The position numbers were made by a program, and so were the translations under genes. A stretch of DNA of 64,000 bases from an uncultured Cohaesibacter sp. (GTDB lineage Bacteria; Pseudomonadota; Alphaproteobacteria; Rhizobiales; Cohaesibacteraceae). Of the stretch, positions 27,597-36,656 are shown one piece after another. The stretch covers positions 2,609,001 through 2,673,000 of the forward strand of contig NZ_OY782764.1 of the NCBI RefSeq assembly GCF_963678225.1, in the 5' to 3' direction. The notes beneath the pieces are model-generated. The model ran no database searches. It was not told the origin of the DNA and was given only the letters and a program-made list of their open reading frames with translations. Position 1 is the stretch's first letter, and each line of letters opens with the position of its first letter.

Positions 27597-27866
27597 GCGC
27601 ACCATGTGTGTGCTCGGGTAGAGTGCCGGATGGCCCTGATTGGGGTCTGATAAGACAGCGTCTCGATTTCCTGTTTCAGGGGCGCTGGTCCCCGCTTCAT
27701 CGATACCCTGCATGTGTGAATCTGCTACGATCCTTTGCCTCGGCTTTCTTTGTGAGAGCATGCATTTAGAAGAGGTAAAGCTGGCGTTGTGCCTCCCCCG
27801 CGGCGCAGCGAAACGTAGTCTACGCCTTTAAAAGCGTTCCTTCGCAAGAGGAGCGCTTTTTTTATG
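27597..27866 (+). ncRNA. Possible short non-coding transcription unit ending in a terminator
   Basis: About 230 bases without a credible gene lie between the 58-aa gene and a strong terminator at 27830-27862 (AAAAGCG-x-TCC against GGA-GCGCTTTT then Ts). It may simply be the 3' untranslated region of the small gene, or an independent small RNA. No known RNA family is recognised. Confidence 0.25.
27830..27862 (+). terminator. Intrinsic terminator
   Basis: An AAAAGCG...CGCTTTT stem with an inner TCC/GGA pairing, followed by a run of seven Ts. It lies 235 bases beyond the small gene at 27420. Confidence 0.75.
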
Positions 27867-27925
27867 GCAAACCATTCCTCACCCGGCTTTTCCGGGTGTT
27901 TGGCCTGGAGTGCGTCCTTGATGCC

Positions 27926-28549
27926 TCATAACGTGCTGTGAATGAGCGACCAGGCCAGAAGCCACATGATCGCACCGATCGTGAAATCCAGAATTCTCCA
28001 GGCGATTGCCCGCTCAAACAGAGGGGTGAGTACGCGCGCGCCATAGCCCAACGCAAAGAACCAGACAAAAGAGGCCGCAATCGCGCCCATGGCGAACAGG
28101 ACCTGCTGAAAGCCCAGCCAACGCGCAGAAAGACTGCCCACCAGCATCACCGTATCCAGATAAACATGCGGGTTGAGATAGGTGAAGGCCAGAACAGTGA
28201 GAATCGCACTCTTGAGGCTAATGCTTTCGCCCTTGGACACATGCATGCCACCGCTCTTGAAAGCTCGTATAAAAGCTTGCAGACCATAAAAGAGCAAGAA
28301 CGCAAACCCGCCCCATGTGATCAGTGTCAATAAAAGCTGGGATTGCCGAACCAACGTGCCCATGCCCGCTACGCCTGCCGCAATGAGAATGGCATCGGAA
28401 AAAGAGCAGATCAGCACAATGGGCAGAATATGCAATCGCTGCAAACCAAGCCGCAAGACAAAAGCATTCTGGGCGCCGATGGCAATAATGAGAGAAGCGC
28501 CCAGCAGAAATCCCTGCAGCACAGGCGCGTAGATGGAAGAGAACGTCAT
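27926..28549 (-). CDS. LysE/ArgO-type amino acid exporter
   Basis: A 207-residue inner-membrane protein with about six helices. The N-terminal GFLLGASLIIAIGAQNAFVLRLGL is the family signature (GAQNAFV is typical of LysE/ArgO for lysine or arginine). The mid-protein LAFTYLNPHVYLDTVMLVGSL is also conserved. It should export basic amino acids when they accumulate. No LysG/ArgP-type regulator is adjacent. It is transcribed away from pdxH's direction end, with its own promoter. Confidence 0.85.
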   Translation of the reverse strand: MTFSSIYAPVLQGFLLGASLIIAIGAQNAFVLRLGLQRLHILPIVLICSFSDAILIAAGVAGMGTLVRQSQLLLTLITWGGFAFLLFYGLQAFIRAFKSGGMHVSKGESISLKSAILTVLAFTYLNPHVYLDTVMLVGSLSARWLGFQQVLFAMGAIAASFVWFFALGYGARVLTPLFERAIAWRILDFTIGAIMWLLAWSLIHSTL

Positions 28550-28583
28550 GGTCAGTCTCTTTTAAGGAAATATCTCAAGGCAA

Positions 28584-28612
28584 GAAGAAGCCGGACGTGG
28601 AGCGCCCGGCTT
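28584..28612 (-). terminator. Terminator of pdxH
   Basis: On the minus strand, AAGCCGGG and CCGGCTT form a stem followed by CTTCTTCTT, 35 bases past the pdxH stop. Confidence 0.6.
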
Positions 28613-28645
28613 ATCGTGCTTTTTCATTCTTCGGGAGTGCTCGGC

Positions 28646-29242
28646 TTACGGGTAAAGCCGTGTCTTTTCCCAACCATCGCCGCCAGGTTTGAAAACGACG
28701 CGATCGTGTAGTCTGAAATTCCGGTCATGCCAGAATTCGACTTCTTCGGGCACGACCCGAAAACCGGACCAATAGTCGGGGCGCGGAATGCGTCCGATGT
28801 TGAATTTGGCGGTATATTCAGCAACGGCCTTTTCAAGCGCAAAGCGACTTTCCAGAGGCCGGGATTGTTTGGATGCCCAAGCTCCTATACGGCTGCCGCG
28901 CGCGCGGGAATCGAAATAGGCGTCCGCTTCTTCCTTGCTGACTTCTTCAACCGCACCCCGAATGCGCACCTGACGTCGTAGGCTCTTCCAATGGAAAAGA
29001 AGGGCCACTTTCTGGCTGGCCAGCAGTTCACGACCTTTGGCACTTTCGAAGTTTGTATAAAAAACGAATCCCTTTTCCGAATAATCCTTGAGCAGCACCA
29101 TGCGCACGTTCGGCATACCGCTTTCATCCACCGTGGCAACGGCCATGGCGTTGGGATCGTTCGGCTCACTGGCTTCAGCTTCCGCTAACCAACGAGAAAA
29201 GAGCTCCAGAGGCTTGTTTGCCTCAGTAAAGTTACCACTCAT
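28646..29242 (-). CDS. pdxH: Pyridoxamine 5'-phosphate oxidase
   Basis: A 198-residue FMN flavoprotein that oxidises pyridoxine or pyridoxamine 5'-phosphate to pyridoxal phosphate, the last step of vitamin B6 supply. Landmarks are [34 protein letters not shown], the FMN-binding [20 protein letters not shown] and the C-terminal WEKTRLYP. The start at 29242 has AGGAAGG just upstream; an upstream in-frame ATG at 29359 would add residues not seen in the family. It is divergent from the lipoprotein gene. Confidence 0.92.
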   Translation of the reverse strand: MSGNFTEANKPLELFSRWLAEAEASEPNDPNAMAVATVDESGMPNVRMVLLKDYSEKGFVFYTNFESAKGRELLASQKVALLFHWKSLRRQVRIRGAVEEVSKEEADAYFDSRARGSRIGAWASKQSRPLESRFALEKAVAEYTAKFNIGRIPRPDYWSGFRVVPEEVEFWHDRNFRLHDRVVFKPGGDGWEKTRLYP

Positions 29243-29331
29243 TAACCTTCCTGGCTGAAAATAAACTATGACTTCAAAGGCGGGTCCTGCATGACGATGC
29301 GGGCTCGGTCTAGAGTGTAAAGGAACCCGAC

Positions 29332-29799
29332 ATGTTTGGCCATAGAGTCTCTGCATCAATTTACAGCGTCGCCCGCGGTGCCGTAAAGCTTTGCGTGCTG
29401 GCCGCCTGTTGTTCCCTGGGCGCTTGCGCTTCTGTCAGTTTTATGGGCTCCTCCGATCAGGTCGACGACATCAAGACCGGCTCGATTGGCGTGACAGATC
29501 GTTTGCTCGCTGGCATCGACCCTTCCGACTGGCAAGTCATGCTGAACCGTATTTCCTCCTTCGACAAGGTCGCCATGCAGACCGAGCAGGTCAACGCAGA
29601 CTGGATTAATCCCGAAACCGGCTCCAAAGGGCGGATCACTCAGGTCAAAAAACTGCCCGACATGATGAATGAGGAATGCCGCTCCTTCAAAAGCTCCATG
29701 CATCGTGTAACGGGCGTCGAGAATATCGAAGGGCAGGCGTGCAAGGTGCCGGATGGCAGCTGGCAAATCGTCGGCTTCTCTACGGGCGTCTCTGTATAA
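29332..29799 (+). CDS. RT0821/Lpp0805-type surface lipoprotein
   Basis: A 155-residue protein with a signal sequence ending in the lipobox LGAC ([10 protein letters not shown]). The mature part has [37 protein letters not shown] and a Cys-containing C-terminal segment [31 protein letters not shown]. This matches the C-terminal domain of RT0821/Lpp0805 surface antigens, which occur widely in alphaproteobacteria. The role is unknown. The 5' region shared with pdxH is divergent. Confidence 0.7.
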   Translation: MFGHRVSASIYSVARGAVKLCVLAACCSLGACASVSFMGSSDQVDDIKTGSIGVTDRLLAGIDPSDWQVMLNRISSFDKVAMQTEQVNADWINPETGSKGRITQVKKLPDMMNEECRSFKSSMHRVTGVENIEGQACKVPDGSWQIVGFSTGVSV

Positions 29800-30350
29800 C
29801 CTCGCCAAGCTCGCTTTCTGCTAGCGTAACTATGCCTTTCTTGGGCGTCTTTCCTCATGTTCAATCTTTTGCATATGTGTCAATGAACTGTCACATAAGT
29901 CCGCTAACGTGTGCCTTGTAGCGCCAATAAGGCGTTGCAAATGCATGTTTCAAGACTTTCAGAACCGGGTTTTTTTTCGTTTTTATTCTCTGGTTTCTTA
30001 CAAATTTTGCCATCACCAGTTGATGTTCACTTTCCTTTTTCTAAAGCAGATCCGGGTTCCGCACGAGCCCGGATCTTCTTTTTGGAGCGGCTCCATAAAG
30101 TAGGCAGTTACGCATTGTAATCCTTGTTCAATTTCCCGTCCCGCTATTCGTTGCAAGAAGCCCTTCTATCGCATTTCTCATCCGCAATGCCTCTTGAAAA
30201 TGACATGCTTTTACTCCATAGGAGCAAAACTTATCCCCCATGGACGCTGAGGGTCTGGAAAAGCCGACAGGTTCCTCCTATAGTGATCGGCAAGAAAATG
30301 CTGCCTTAGGGCAGAGGACCAGCGGTGCGCTGGTTTATTTATGGCTCTTA
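29800..30350 (+). other. Intergenic region with a stand-alone terminator
   Basis: About 550 bases without a supportable gene. It contains an excellent intrinsic terminator at 30047-30082 (AGATCCGGG...CCCGGATCT then TTCTTTTT). That terminator is some 250 bases past the lipoprotein gene and well upstream of nadA, so it may end a small RNA. Confidence 0.4.
30047..30082 (+). terminator. Intrinsic terminator with no obvious gene
   Basis: AGATCCGGG and CCCGGATCT, a 9-bp perfect stem with a 14-base loop, followed by TTCTTTTT. Confidence 0.75.
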
Positions 30351-30371
30351 TTATGCTCATGTTGAGCATAA
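30351..30371. promoter_or_regulatory. Perfect palindrome upstream of nadA, probable NadQ-type operator
   Basis: TTATGCTCA-tgt-TGAGCATAA: 9-bp arms, 3-base spacer, no mismatch, 132 bases before the nadA ATG. As I recall, alphaproteobacterial nadABC operons are regulated by NadQ at TGCTCA/TGAGCA-type sites. The nadQ gene is not in this window. Confidence 0.65.
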
Positions 30372-30502
30372 GTTTTGGTCACAAGAAGCAATAACGGGCC
30401 TCAAGACCAAAGGTCCAGATCGCAAGGTTGGCTTTGCCCTACGCCAAGATGCCAGTAGGAAGGCCAGACAGCACCGCGCAATTTGAAGGAGGCCAGGGTC
30501 GG

Positions 30503-31582
30503 ATGATGATGACAGCTCAGACTGCAACCGATTTTGCAAAACGTGCCCCAAGCATGGCTGCGCAGGAGCGGGGAATCCTGCCCATGCCGCCGCTTGTCTA
30601 TAGCGATGAGGTGGCGGCAGAAACCGCGCCACTCTATGAGCTGGTCAAGCATGTCATTCCACCCATCGAGTGGCCATTCCACGCGCCCTATATCTCGGCG
30701 ATCAACAAGCTGAAGAAAGAGCGCGGCGCGGTTATTCTGGCGCATAACTATCAAACACCGGAAATTTTCCATGGGGTCGCGGATATCCGTGGCGATAGCC
30801 TTCAGCTAGCCATCGAAGCGGCTCGCTCGGATGCTGATCTGATCATCCAGTGCGGCGTTCATTTCATGGCGGAGACCTCAAAGATCCTCTGCCCTGACAA
30901 GACAGTGCTCATTCCCGATAGCTCGGCCGGCTGCTCGCTCGCCTCTTCTATAACCGCTGCCGATGTGCGCGCCCTGAGGGATCAATATCCCGGCGTGCCG
31001 ATCATCACCTACGTGAACACCTCAGCGGATGTGAAGGCCGAGTGCGATATCTGCTGCACCTCGTCCAATGCGGTTGAGATTGTCGAAAGCCTCGGTGTTG
31101 ATCGGGTGTTATTGGTGCCAGACCAGTATCTGGCCAAGAATGTCGCCGCCCAGACCGATGTGGAAGTGCTGACCTTTGCCGGCTCCTGCGAAGTGCATGA
31201 ACGCTTTACCGCCGATGAGATCCGGTCCTATCGCCGCTCCATGCCGGATGTGCAGGTGATCGTTCACCCAGAATGTCCGCCCGAAGTGGTGGCTGAGGCT
31301 GATTTTTCCGGCTCGACCAAGGGCATGATCGATTGGGTCAAGACCAATAATCCGGAGAAGGTGATGATGATCACCGAATGCTCCATGGCCGATAATGTGG
31401 CTAGTGAAGCACCTGACGTGAATTTCGTGCGGCCCTGCAATCTCTGCCCGCACATGAAGAAGATTACGCTGCCAAAAATCCTCGACAGTCTGCTCTATAT
31501 GCAGGAAGAGGTCACGGTTGATCCCCTCGTTGCCGACAGGGCCCGCAGGGCCGTCGAACGGATGATCAATCTGAAATCCTGA
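30503..31582 (+). CDS. nadA: Quinolinate synthase A
   Basis: A 359-residue [4Fe-4S] enzyme that condenses iminoaspartate with dihydroxyacetone phosphate to quinolinate in NAD synthesis. Signatures are [48 protein letters not shown] and [12 protein letters not shown], which contain the cluster cysteines. The start at 30503 follows AAGGAGG by ten bases; three ATGs in a row make it uncertain by two codons. Longer upstream readings would begin before the ribosome binding site. It opens nadA-nadB-nadC. Confidence 0.92.
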   Translation: MMMTAQTATDFAKRAPSMAAQERGILPMPPLVYSDEVAAETAPLYELVKHVIPPIEWPFHAPYISAINKLKKERGAVILAHNYQTPEIFHGVADIRGDSLQLAIEAARSDADLIIQCGVHFMAETSKILCPDKTVLIPDSSAGCSLASSITAADVRALRDQYPGVPIITYVNTSADVKAECDICCTSSNAVEIVESLGVDRVLLVPDQYLAKNVAAQTDVEVLTFAGSCEVHERFTADEIRSYRRSMPDVQVIVHPECPPEVVAEADFSGSTKGMIDWVKTNNPEKVMMITECSMADNVASEAPDVNFVRPCNLCPHMKKITLPKILDSLLYMQEEVTVDPLVADRARRAVERMINLKS

Positions 31583-31590
31583 TGTCTTGA

Positions 31591-31632
31591 AGGTCCGGGC
31601 CGATCTGTTGCGATTGGCCCGGACTTTTCTTT
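31591..31632 (+). terminator. Hairpin between nadA and nadB
   Basis: GTCCGGGCC and GGCCCGGAC form a 9-bp perfect stem followed by TTTTCTTTATT, ten bases past the nadA stop. It probably lets nadA be made in excess of nadB and nadC. Confidence 0.75.
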
Positions 31633-31713
31633 ATTCTCCCCAGCCTGCGCTCCGGCAAAGGCAGGACTCAAGGGTTGCGCTAGAAATGGCGGAACCAGAT
31701 CAAAGTCAAATCC

Positions 31714-33333
31714 ATGAACATTTCCGCATCCGATGATTTTCGCCCCGAAAGCTGGCAACGCCATGATGAGATCATCATCGTTGGCGGAGGGCTGGCCGGG
31801 TTGTTCTGTGCCTACAAGCTGGCGCCACGCCCTGTAACGCTTATTTCTGCTGCCCCCATAGGCGAGGGGGCATCCTCTGTTTGGGCGCAAGGCGGCATAG
31901 CGGCGGCGGTCTCTGAGGGCGACAGCACCGCCTCGCACTTGGGAGACACGATCAAGGCGGGCGCGGGAATCGTTGATGAAAAGATCGCTCGCCTGATGAC
32001 CAATCAGGGGCCACAGCGTATTCTTGACCTGCTGGAAGTGGGCGTGCCTTTCGACAAGGATCTGGAGGGCAAGCTGCGCCTGAGCCGGGAGGCTGCCCAT
32101 TCCGCCAGCCGCGTTGTCCGTGTTTCTGGTGACAAGGCAGGGTTTGCCATCATGGAAGCCTTGATCCGGCGCGTCATCGACATGCCGTCCATCCGTATCG
32201 TTTCCGGTTATCAGGCTGAAAAACTGCATATGGAGGGGCGCTATGTAAAAGGCATCGTTGCACGAAGATGCGGGCAAGGAGCCGAGCCCGACACCCATAC
32301 GATCTTTTTCCCTGCGCGCGCCGTGGTGTTGGCGTCCGGTGGCTCGGGCAACCTCTACCGGGTGACGACCAACCCCACCGAATCCAATGGCGATGGTATC
32401 GCCATGGCGGCGGCGGCGGGCGCGATAATTGCCGACCCTGAATTTGTCCAGTTCCACCCTACGGCGCTTGATGTCGGCAAGGACCCTGCGCCTCTGGCGA
32501 CTGAAGCCCTGCGTGGTCATGGCGCCAAGCTGATAAACAAGGCTGGTGAACGCTTCATGCTGGGCGAGCATGATCTGGCCGAACTGGCGCCACGCGACAT
32601 CGTCGCCCGCGCCATCCATCGACAGGTCGAAGCGGGACAGGGAGCCTTTCTTGATTGCCGTGAGGCAATCGGAGACAGTTTTTCTGAAGAATTCCCCACC
32701 GTTTACGGTCATGCGCAAGAGGCAGGGATTGATCCGGCAACTGAACCACTGCCGGTCGCACCGGCAGCCCATTATCACATGGGCGGCATCCTGACAGACG
32801 CACAAGGACGCACGACCCTTGATGGGCTTTGGGCTGCGGGCGAGGTGACAGCCACCGGCGCCCACGGAGCCAATCGTCTGGCCTCCAACTCATTGCTCGA
32901 AGCGGTGGTTTTTGCTTCGCTGGTCGCGCAGGATATCAACCAGCAGCTCAGTTCGCCCAAACATGAGCTTTGGCAGCCCATCCGCAACGAGCGAACCCTG
33001 CCAGCGCGTCACCAGCCCGAAGAGGATATCGCCAAACTGCGTGCAACCATGAGCCGTTTTGTTGGCGTGGAGCGCGATGGTGCAGGGCTCAGAACGGCCT
33101 TGCAGATCATCGCCGAGCTGGAGCAGAAGGCTGTGACCGATAGCTTCCGCAATCAGTTGATCACAAGCAAGCTGATCACCGTTGCTGCCTATCTGCGCAA
33201 GGAGAGCCGGGGCGGGCATTTCCGCAAAGATTACCCGCATCAGGAAGAGGGCTGGCGTCACAGGAGCTTCATTACCCTCAAGCAAGCTGAAGCCGAGATG
33301 GGAAGGATCCTGAGCGCAGTTGAACCCGATTGA
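31714..33333 (+). CDS. nadB: L-aspartate oxidase
   Basis: A 539-residue FAD flavoprotein that oxidises L-aspartate to iminoaspartate for NadA. The FAD motif [18 protein letters not shown], the [17 protein letters not shown] loop, [21 protein letters not shown] and [17 protein letters not shown] are family landmarks. The helical C-terminal domain typical of the fumarate-reductase superfamily is complete. It lies between nadA and nadC and should be co-transcribed despite the hairpin upstream. Confidence 0.93.
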   Translation: MNISASDDFRPESWQRHDEIIIVGGGLAGLFCAYKLAPRPVTLISAAPIGEGASSVWAQGGIAAAVSEGDSTASHLGDTIKAGAGIVDEKIARLMTNQGPQRILDLLEVGVPFDKDLEGKLRLSREAAHSASRVVRVSGDKAGFAIMEALIRRVIDMPSIRIVSGYQAEKLHMEGRYVKGIVARRCGQGAEPDTHTIFFPARAVVLASGGSGNLYRVTTNPTESNGDGIAMAAAAGAIIADPEFVQFHPTALDVGKDPAPLATEALRGHGAKLINKAGERFMLGEHDLAELAPRDIVARAIHRQVEAGQGAFLDCREAIGDSFSEEFPTVYGHAQEAGIDPATEPLPVAPAAHYHMGGILTDAQGRTTLDGLWAAGEVTATGAHGANRLASNSLLEAVVFASLVAQDINQQLSSPKHELWQPIRNERTLPARHQPEEDIAKLRATMSRFVGVERDGAGLRTALQIIAELEQKAVTDSFRNQLITSKLITVAAYLRKESRGGHFRKDYPHQEEGWRHRSFITLKQAEAEMGRILSAVEPD

Positions 33334-33450
33334 TTTAAAACAGAGCGCATGGCATCGCCTTTTGTTAGCTGAAGGGCCAACATCGCAGCCAGGCGTCACC
33401 ACCAACAGACAAGACCTGATTTCGAAAGACATTCGAAGGAAACCGCATTG

Positions 33451-34344
33451 ATGAGCGACACAAAAATCTTGCCCGCAGACAAACTGTTTTTGCCCCAACC
33501 CATCATTGATGATGCTGTGCTTGCGGCCTTGAAGGAAGATCTGGGCCGCGCTGGCGATATCACCACGCTGGCGACCATTCCTGCCGATGCGCACGCAAGG
33601 GCCGTGATCGCGGCGCGGGACGAGGGGATCATCTCAGGCATTCCCATGGCTGAAAGTGCCTTTCGTCAGATTGGCGTATGGCATGGAGAGGCAGTTTCTT
33701 TCACGCCCATGATCGCTGACGGTACCGAAGTGAAGGCAGGGGATGTGATTGCTGAAATTTACGGTCCGGCGCGTTTGGTGCTGTCTGCTGAACGGATCGC
33801 GCTCAACTTCATGTGCCATATGTCCGGTGTCGCCACGGCGACCCACAAGATGGTCAAGCTGATCAAGGGCACCAGGGCAAAAGTGACCGGCACCCGCAAG
33901 ACGCTGCCGGGCCTGCGGGCTTTTGAAAAATATGCAGTCAAGTGCGGCGGCGGCTCCAACCACCGCTTCGGTCTTGATGATGCCATTCTGATTAAGGACA
34001 ATCATATTGCGGTGGCAGGTTCGATTACCGAAGCCATTCGCCGGTCTCGAGATTTTGCTGGCCATCTGGTGCGAGTTGAAGTGGAAGTGGACACCATCGA
34101 GCAGCTCAAGGAAGCCATCGCCTGCAAACCGGATGTCATCATGCTGGACAATATGGGCCCGGAGAAGCTGGCCGAAGCGTTGGCCCTGCTTGAGGGCACC
34201 GGAATTATCTCCGAAGCCTCCGGCGGTGTAAGCCCGGCAACGATTGCGGCGATTGCCAAGACCGGCGTGGATTATATTTCCGCTGGCTATATCACCCACT
34301 CGGCGCCAAACTTCGATCTGGGGCTGGATATTTCCGTCAGCTAA
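33451..34344 (+). CDS. nadC: Nicotinate-nucleotide pyrophosphorylase (quinolinate phosphoribosyltransferase)
   Basis: A 297-residue enzyme that converts quinolinate and PRPP to nicotinate mononucleotide. Signatures are LKEDLGRAGDITT, ALNFMCHMSGVATATH, TGTRKTLPGLRAFEKYAVKCGGG, NHRFGLDDAILIKDNHI and the C-terminal EASGGVSPATI. AAGGAA precedes the ATG. The gene completes the de novo NAD pathway from aspartate. Confidence 0.93.
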   Translation: MSDTKILPADKLFLPQPIIDDAVLAALKEDLGRAGDITTLATIPADAHARAVIAARDEGIISGIPMAESAFRQIGVWHGEAVSFTPMIADGTEVKAGDVIAEIYGPARLVLSAERIALNFMCHMSGVATATHKMVKLIKGTRAKVTGTRKTLPGLRAFEKYAVKCGGGSNHRFGLDDAILIKDNHIAVAGSITEAIRRSRDFAGHLVRVEVEVDTIEQLKEAIACKPDVIMLDNMGPEKLAEALALLEGTGIISEASGGVSPATIAAIAKTGVDYISAGYITHSAPNFDLGLDISVS

Positions 34345-34368
34345 CCGGCACCCAAACTTGTTTGCAAT

Positions 34369-34407
34369 GAAAAATCCCGCGACCCAATCGGTGTCACGGG
34401 GTTTTGC
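34369..34407 (+). terminator. Terminator of the nad operon
   Basis: AAAATCCCGCGAC and GTCACGGGGTTTT form an imperfect 13-bp stem ending in GTTTTG, 25 bases after the nadC stop. Confidence 0.7.
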
Positions 34408-34484
34408 GTGATGCTTGCTTAAGTGCTCATGCCCCTTGCAAACAGCTCATTACCATTATCTGCGAGATGGGTTGACTGTATCGC

Positions 34485-35084
34485 CTAGTTGCGCCTGAAG
34501 CCTTCATGATTGCCCGCGCCGCGTCGACCAAAGCCTCTGGCCTGCTTTCCTAAGATGATCGGAACGCGCGCTCTGGGGCGATCATTGGCAGCTTTTGGTC
34601 TGGTCCTGCCTTGGGGATGCGCGTAAGCAAACTCCTCATCGGAAAAGCGTTTCCTTGGAGGGCTCTTGCTAGTCCCCATCTGGATGATCTGGTCAGGGCT
34701 TGCTCCGCCTCCATTCGGGTCATCGCCAAATTTATTCGGCCCACGGCTTCCTCGTTTGAAGAACAATAAAAAGAGCACGTAGAAATTGATGAAGGGTATG
34801 AACGTGCCGAACCACCAGAAGCCGCTTTTGTTCACATCGTGCAACCTGCGTACCAAGACCGAAAAATTCGGAAGCAATGTTACGAGCCAAAACAGAGCCA
34901 ACAGAGGCAGGCGTGTAACAGTTTCGGAAAATGTTGCTCTTCCGGCTAAAAGAGGGCCTGCGCCAAGCAGAATATTGAACAAGATTATTGTCAGATGCCA
35001 ATACCAGTATTCTGAGCGTGGGGCGCGTCCACTGAAACTGACATAGTGTCTGAAACAGGATGAAATGGCAGCGAAGTAGCTCAT
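34485..35084 (-). CDS. DUF805-family membrane protein (copy 1)
   Basis: A 199-residue membrane protein. The DUF805 pattern is plain: YVSFSGRAPRSEYWYW, VRRLHDVNKSGFWWF and NKFGDDP. Three to four helices are followed by an unusual Arg/Lys/Pro-rich cytoplasmic tail of about 60 residues. The start at 35084 is preferred; a longer reading begins at 35162. The family has no established biochemical role. Two paralogues follow in the same orientation. Confidence 0.75.
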   Translation of the reverse strand: MSYFAAISSCFRHYVSFSGRAPRSEYWYWHLTIILFNILLGAGPLLAGRATFSETVTRLPLLALFWLVTLLPNFSVLVRRLHDVNKSGFWWFGTFIPFINFYVLFLLFFKRGSRGPNKFGDDPNGGGASPDQIIQMGTSKSPPRKRFSDEEFAYAHPQGRTRPKAANDRPRARVPIILGKQARGFGRRGAGNHEGFRRN

Positions 35085-35223
35085 ATCAAATTCACAATCT
35101 ATGATAGCAATGTCATCACTATTGATTGCGGGCCTTAACTGGTAGTTAAGGCGCAGGCGCATTTGGTAGCCTGACCAAATCTCTCATTTTACAGCGTTAA
35201 AAGAGGATTAAGTGATGATCTGC

Positions 35224-35715
35224 TCACTCCGCCGGAGAGGGCGAGTGAACCGGTGCACCATCATAAGAGGAGCGCGCGGCCTGTGCGTCGCGTTTGGCAA
35301 GCGCGGCCATATCCAGTGGATTGGCACCAAAGCGGTTAAAGCCTTCCTGACTTTTGCGCGCCAGCATGGCTACCATCGGAAATAGGCCGAAAAAGGGGAT
35401 AAGATAAACCAGAGTCCACCAGCCCCTGCGGCCCCTGTCATGCAGGCGCCGGACGGTGATGGCAAGCATAGCAGGTGAAAAGAGTAACAGATAGAGCGGC
35501 ACGAACGGCTCTCTGTTGCCCATCAGCTGATAGAGAAACAGCGCAAGGCCGCTTGGCTCCTGCTGCCGGACATAGGTGACGTCAGCCCCGAGCGCGGCAA
35601 AAAACATCAATGTGAAAAAAGTGAAGTAGAACCAGAATTCCATGCGCGCCGTACGGCCGGAATAGGAAAAGGACGCCCGAAGAATTGAGAATAGCTTGCC
35701 ATAAATCGAAAACAT
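35224..35715 (-). CDS. DUF805-family membrane protein (copy 2)
   Basis: A 163-residue relative of the flanking genes: FSYSGRTARMEFWFYF, VRRLHDRGRRGWWTLVYL and NRFGANP. AAGGAG lies six bases before the ATG at 35715. It has four hydrophobic helices and a short polar tail. Confidence 0.78.
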   Translation of the reverse strand: MFSIYGKLFSILRASFSYSGRTARMEFWFYFTFFTLMFFAALGADVTYVRQQEPSGLALFLYQLMGNREPFVPLYLLLFSPAMLAITVRRLHDRGRRGWWTLVYLIPFFGLFPMVAMLARKSQEGFNRFGANPLDMAALAKRDAQAARSSYDGAPVHSPSPAE

Positions 35716-35918
35716 CGCCTGCTCCTTCTTCGGCATGAAGCCGAGTGCGCAAGGAGAGCCTACGAAAGAGGGTATGGTTAATCAATCGTAAATTTCGCAT
35801 TTTGCAACACATGGTTAACCCTCGCCCAGACACGGGGGCATCGGTTGAAAAAGAGCGAAAGTGCTTAAGAGGGGGAAGGGGCCAAGAGGGCCTGGAAGTG
35901 GGACTGTAAGTGGGGCAT

Positions 35919-36365
35919 TCAGCTCTGGTCGAAATGCAGCTCTCGGGGTGGGAAGGCATGGCCGAAGCGATTCTCGCCAGCCGGGCCGGGAACAAAGCCG
36001 ACCACAAAATAGAGCACCATCACCAGCGCTACGGGAATCCACAGCATTTGCGCCATAAGCGCGGGTGCAAATGTGGCTATCGCGAAGGTCAGCAGAATGC
36101 CTGCTGGCACAATAAGGAACCACTTGCCCGTCAGGTCCATATCATGCAGGCGACGCACCGTGAGAGAAATGCCGAAAATGAAGGTCAGAGCAAACCACGC
36201 CTTCCAGATTTCCGAAAGCAGCGGCGTATTCAGGCCGATGAAATAGAAGCCCGCCGTCATGAGCAGGGAAAACACGATCCAGAGCCAGAATTCGGCCCGT
36301 CCGGCGCGTCCCTTGAAGTCAAGGCAATGGACAAGACTATGTTCAACAAGCTTCACGGCAGACAT
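35919..36365 (-). CDS. DUF805-family membrane protein (copy 3)
   Basis: A 148-residue relative: CLDFKGRAGRAEFWLWI, VRRLHDMDLTGKWFL and NRFGHAFP. It has four hydrophobic helices. Start at 36365, AAAGG upstream; a longer reading starts at 36422. It is the first gene of the three-copy tandem array on this strand. Confidence 0.78.
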   Translation of the reverse strand: MSAVKLVEHSLVHCLDFKGRAGRAEFWLWIVFSLLMTAGFYFIGLNTPLLSEIWKAWFALTFIFGISLTVRRLHDMDLTGKWFLIVPAGILLTFAIATFAPALMAQMLWIPVALVMVLYFVVGFVPGPAGENRFGHAFPPRELHFDQS

Positions 36366-36618
36366 GGCACCAACCTTTGAGAGATCCAAACCGGTATTTG
36401 AACATGAGAGACTGCTCACCATGCAGCAAGACCGAGTGATTGCCCATTAGCAAATCTACCGGTTCACTGCAATCGCGAGCGGTCGGAGGCATCGATTCAT
36501 CCGATTTCTTTGAAAACTCAACGAAGTGTGCAGCGGATAACCGCCCCTTCTGCCTCCATTGTTGCATTGACGGGAGGGGCGCAAACGTTGGATGCATAGA
36601 GATGAATATAGCGGATTG

Positions 36619-36632
36619 TACGGATATCCGTA
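36619..36632. promoter_or_regulatory. Perfect 14-bp palindrome upstream of the HDAC-like gene
   Basis: TACGGATATCCGTA is perfectly self-complementary and ends 24 bases before the GTG start at 36657. It lies in the divergent interval shared with the DUF805 genes. A regulator binding site is possible; nothing more is shown. Confidence 0.35.
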
Positions 36633-36656
36633 TTTTGCTCGGGAGCAAACCAGAGA

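Noticed and set aside
31495-32865. A 456-codon open frame on the minus strand
   Set aside because: It lies opposite nadA and nadB, both strongly supported, and has the scrambled composition typical of an antisense shadow.
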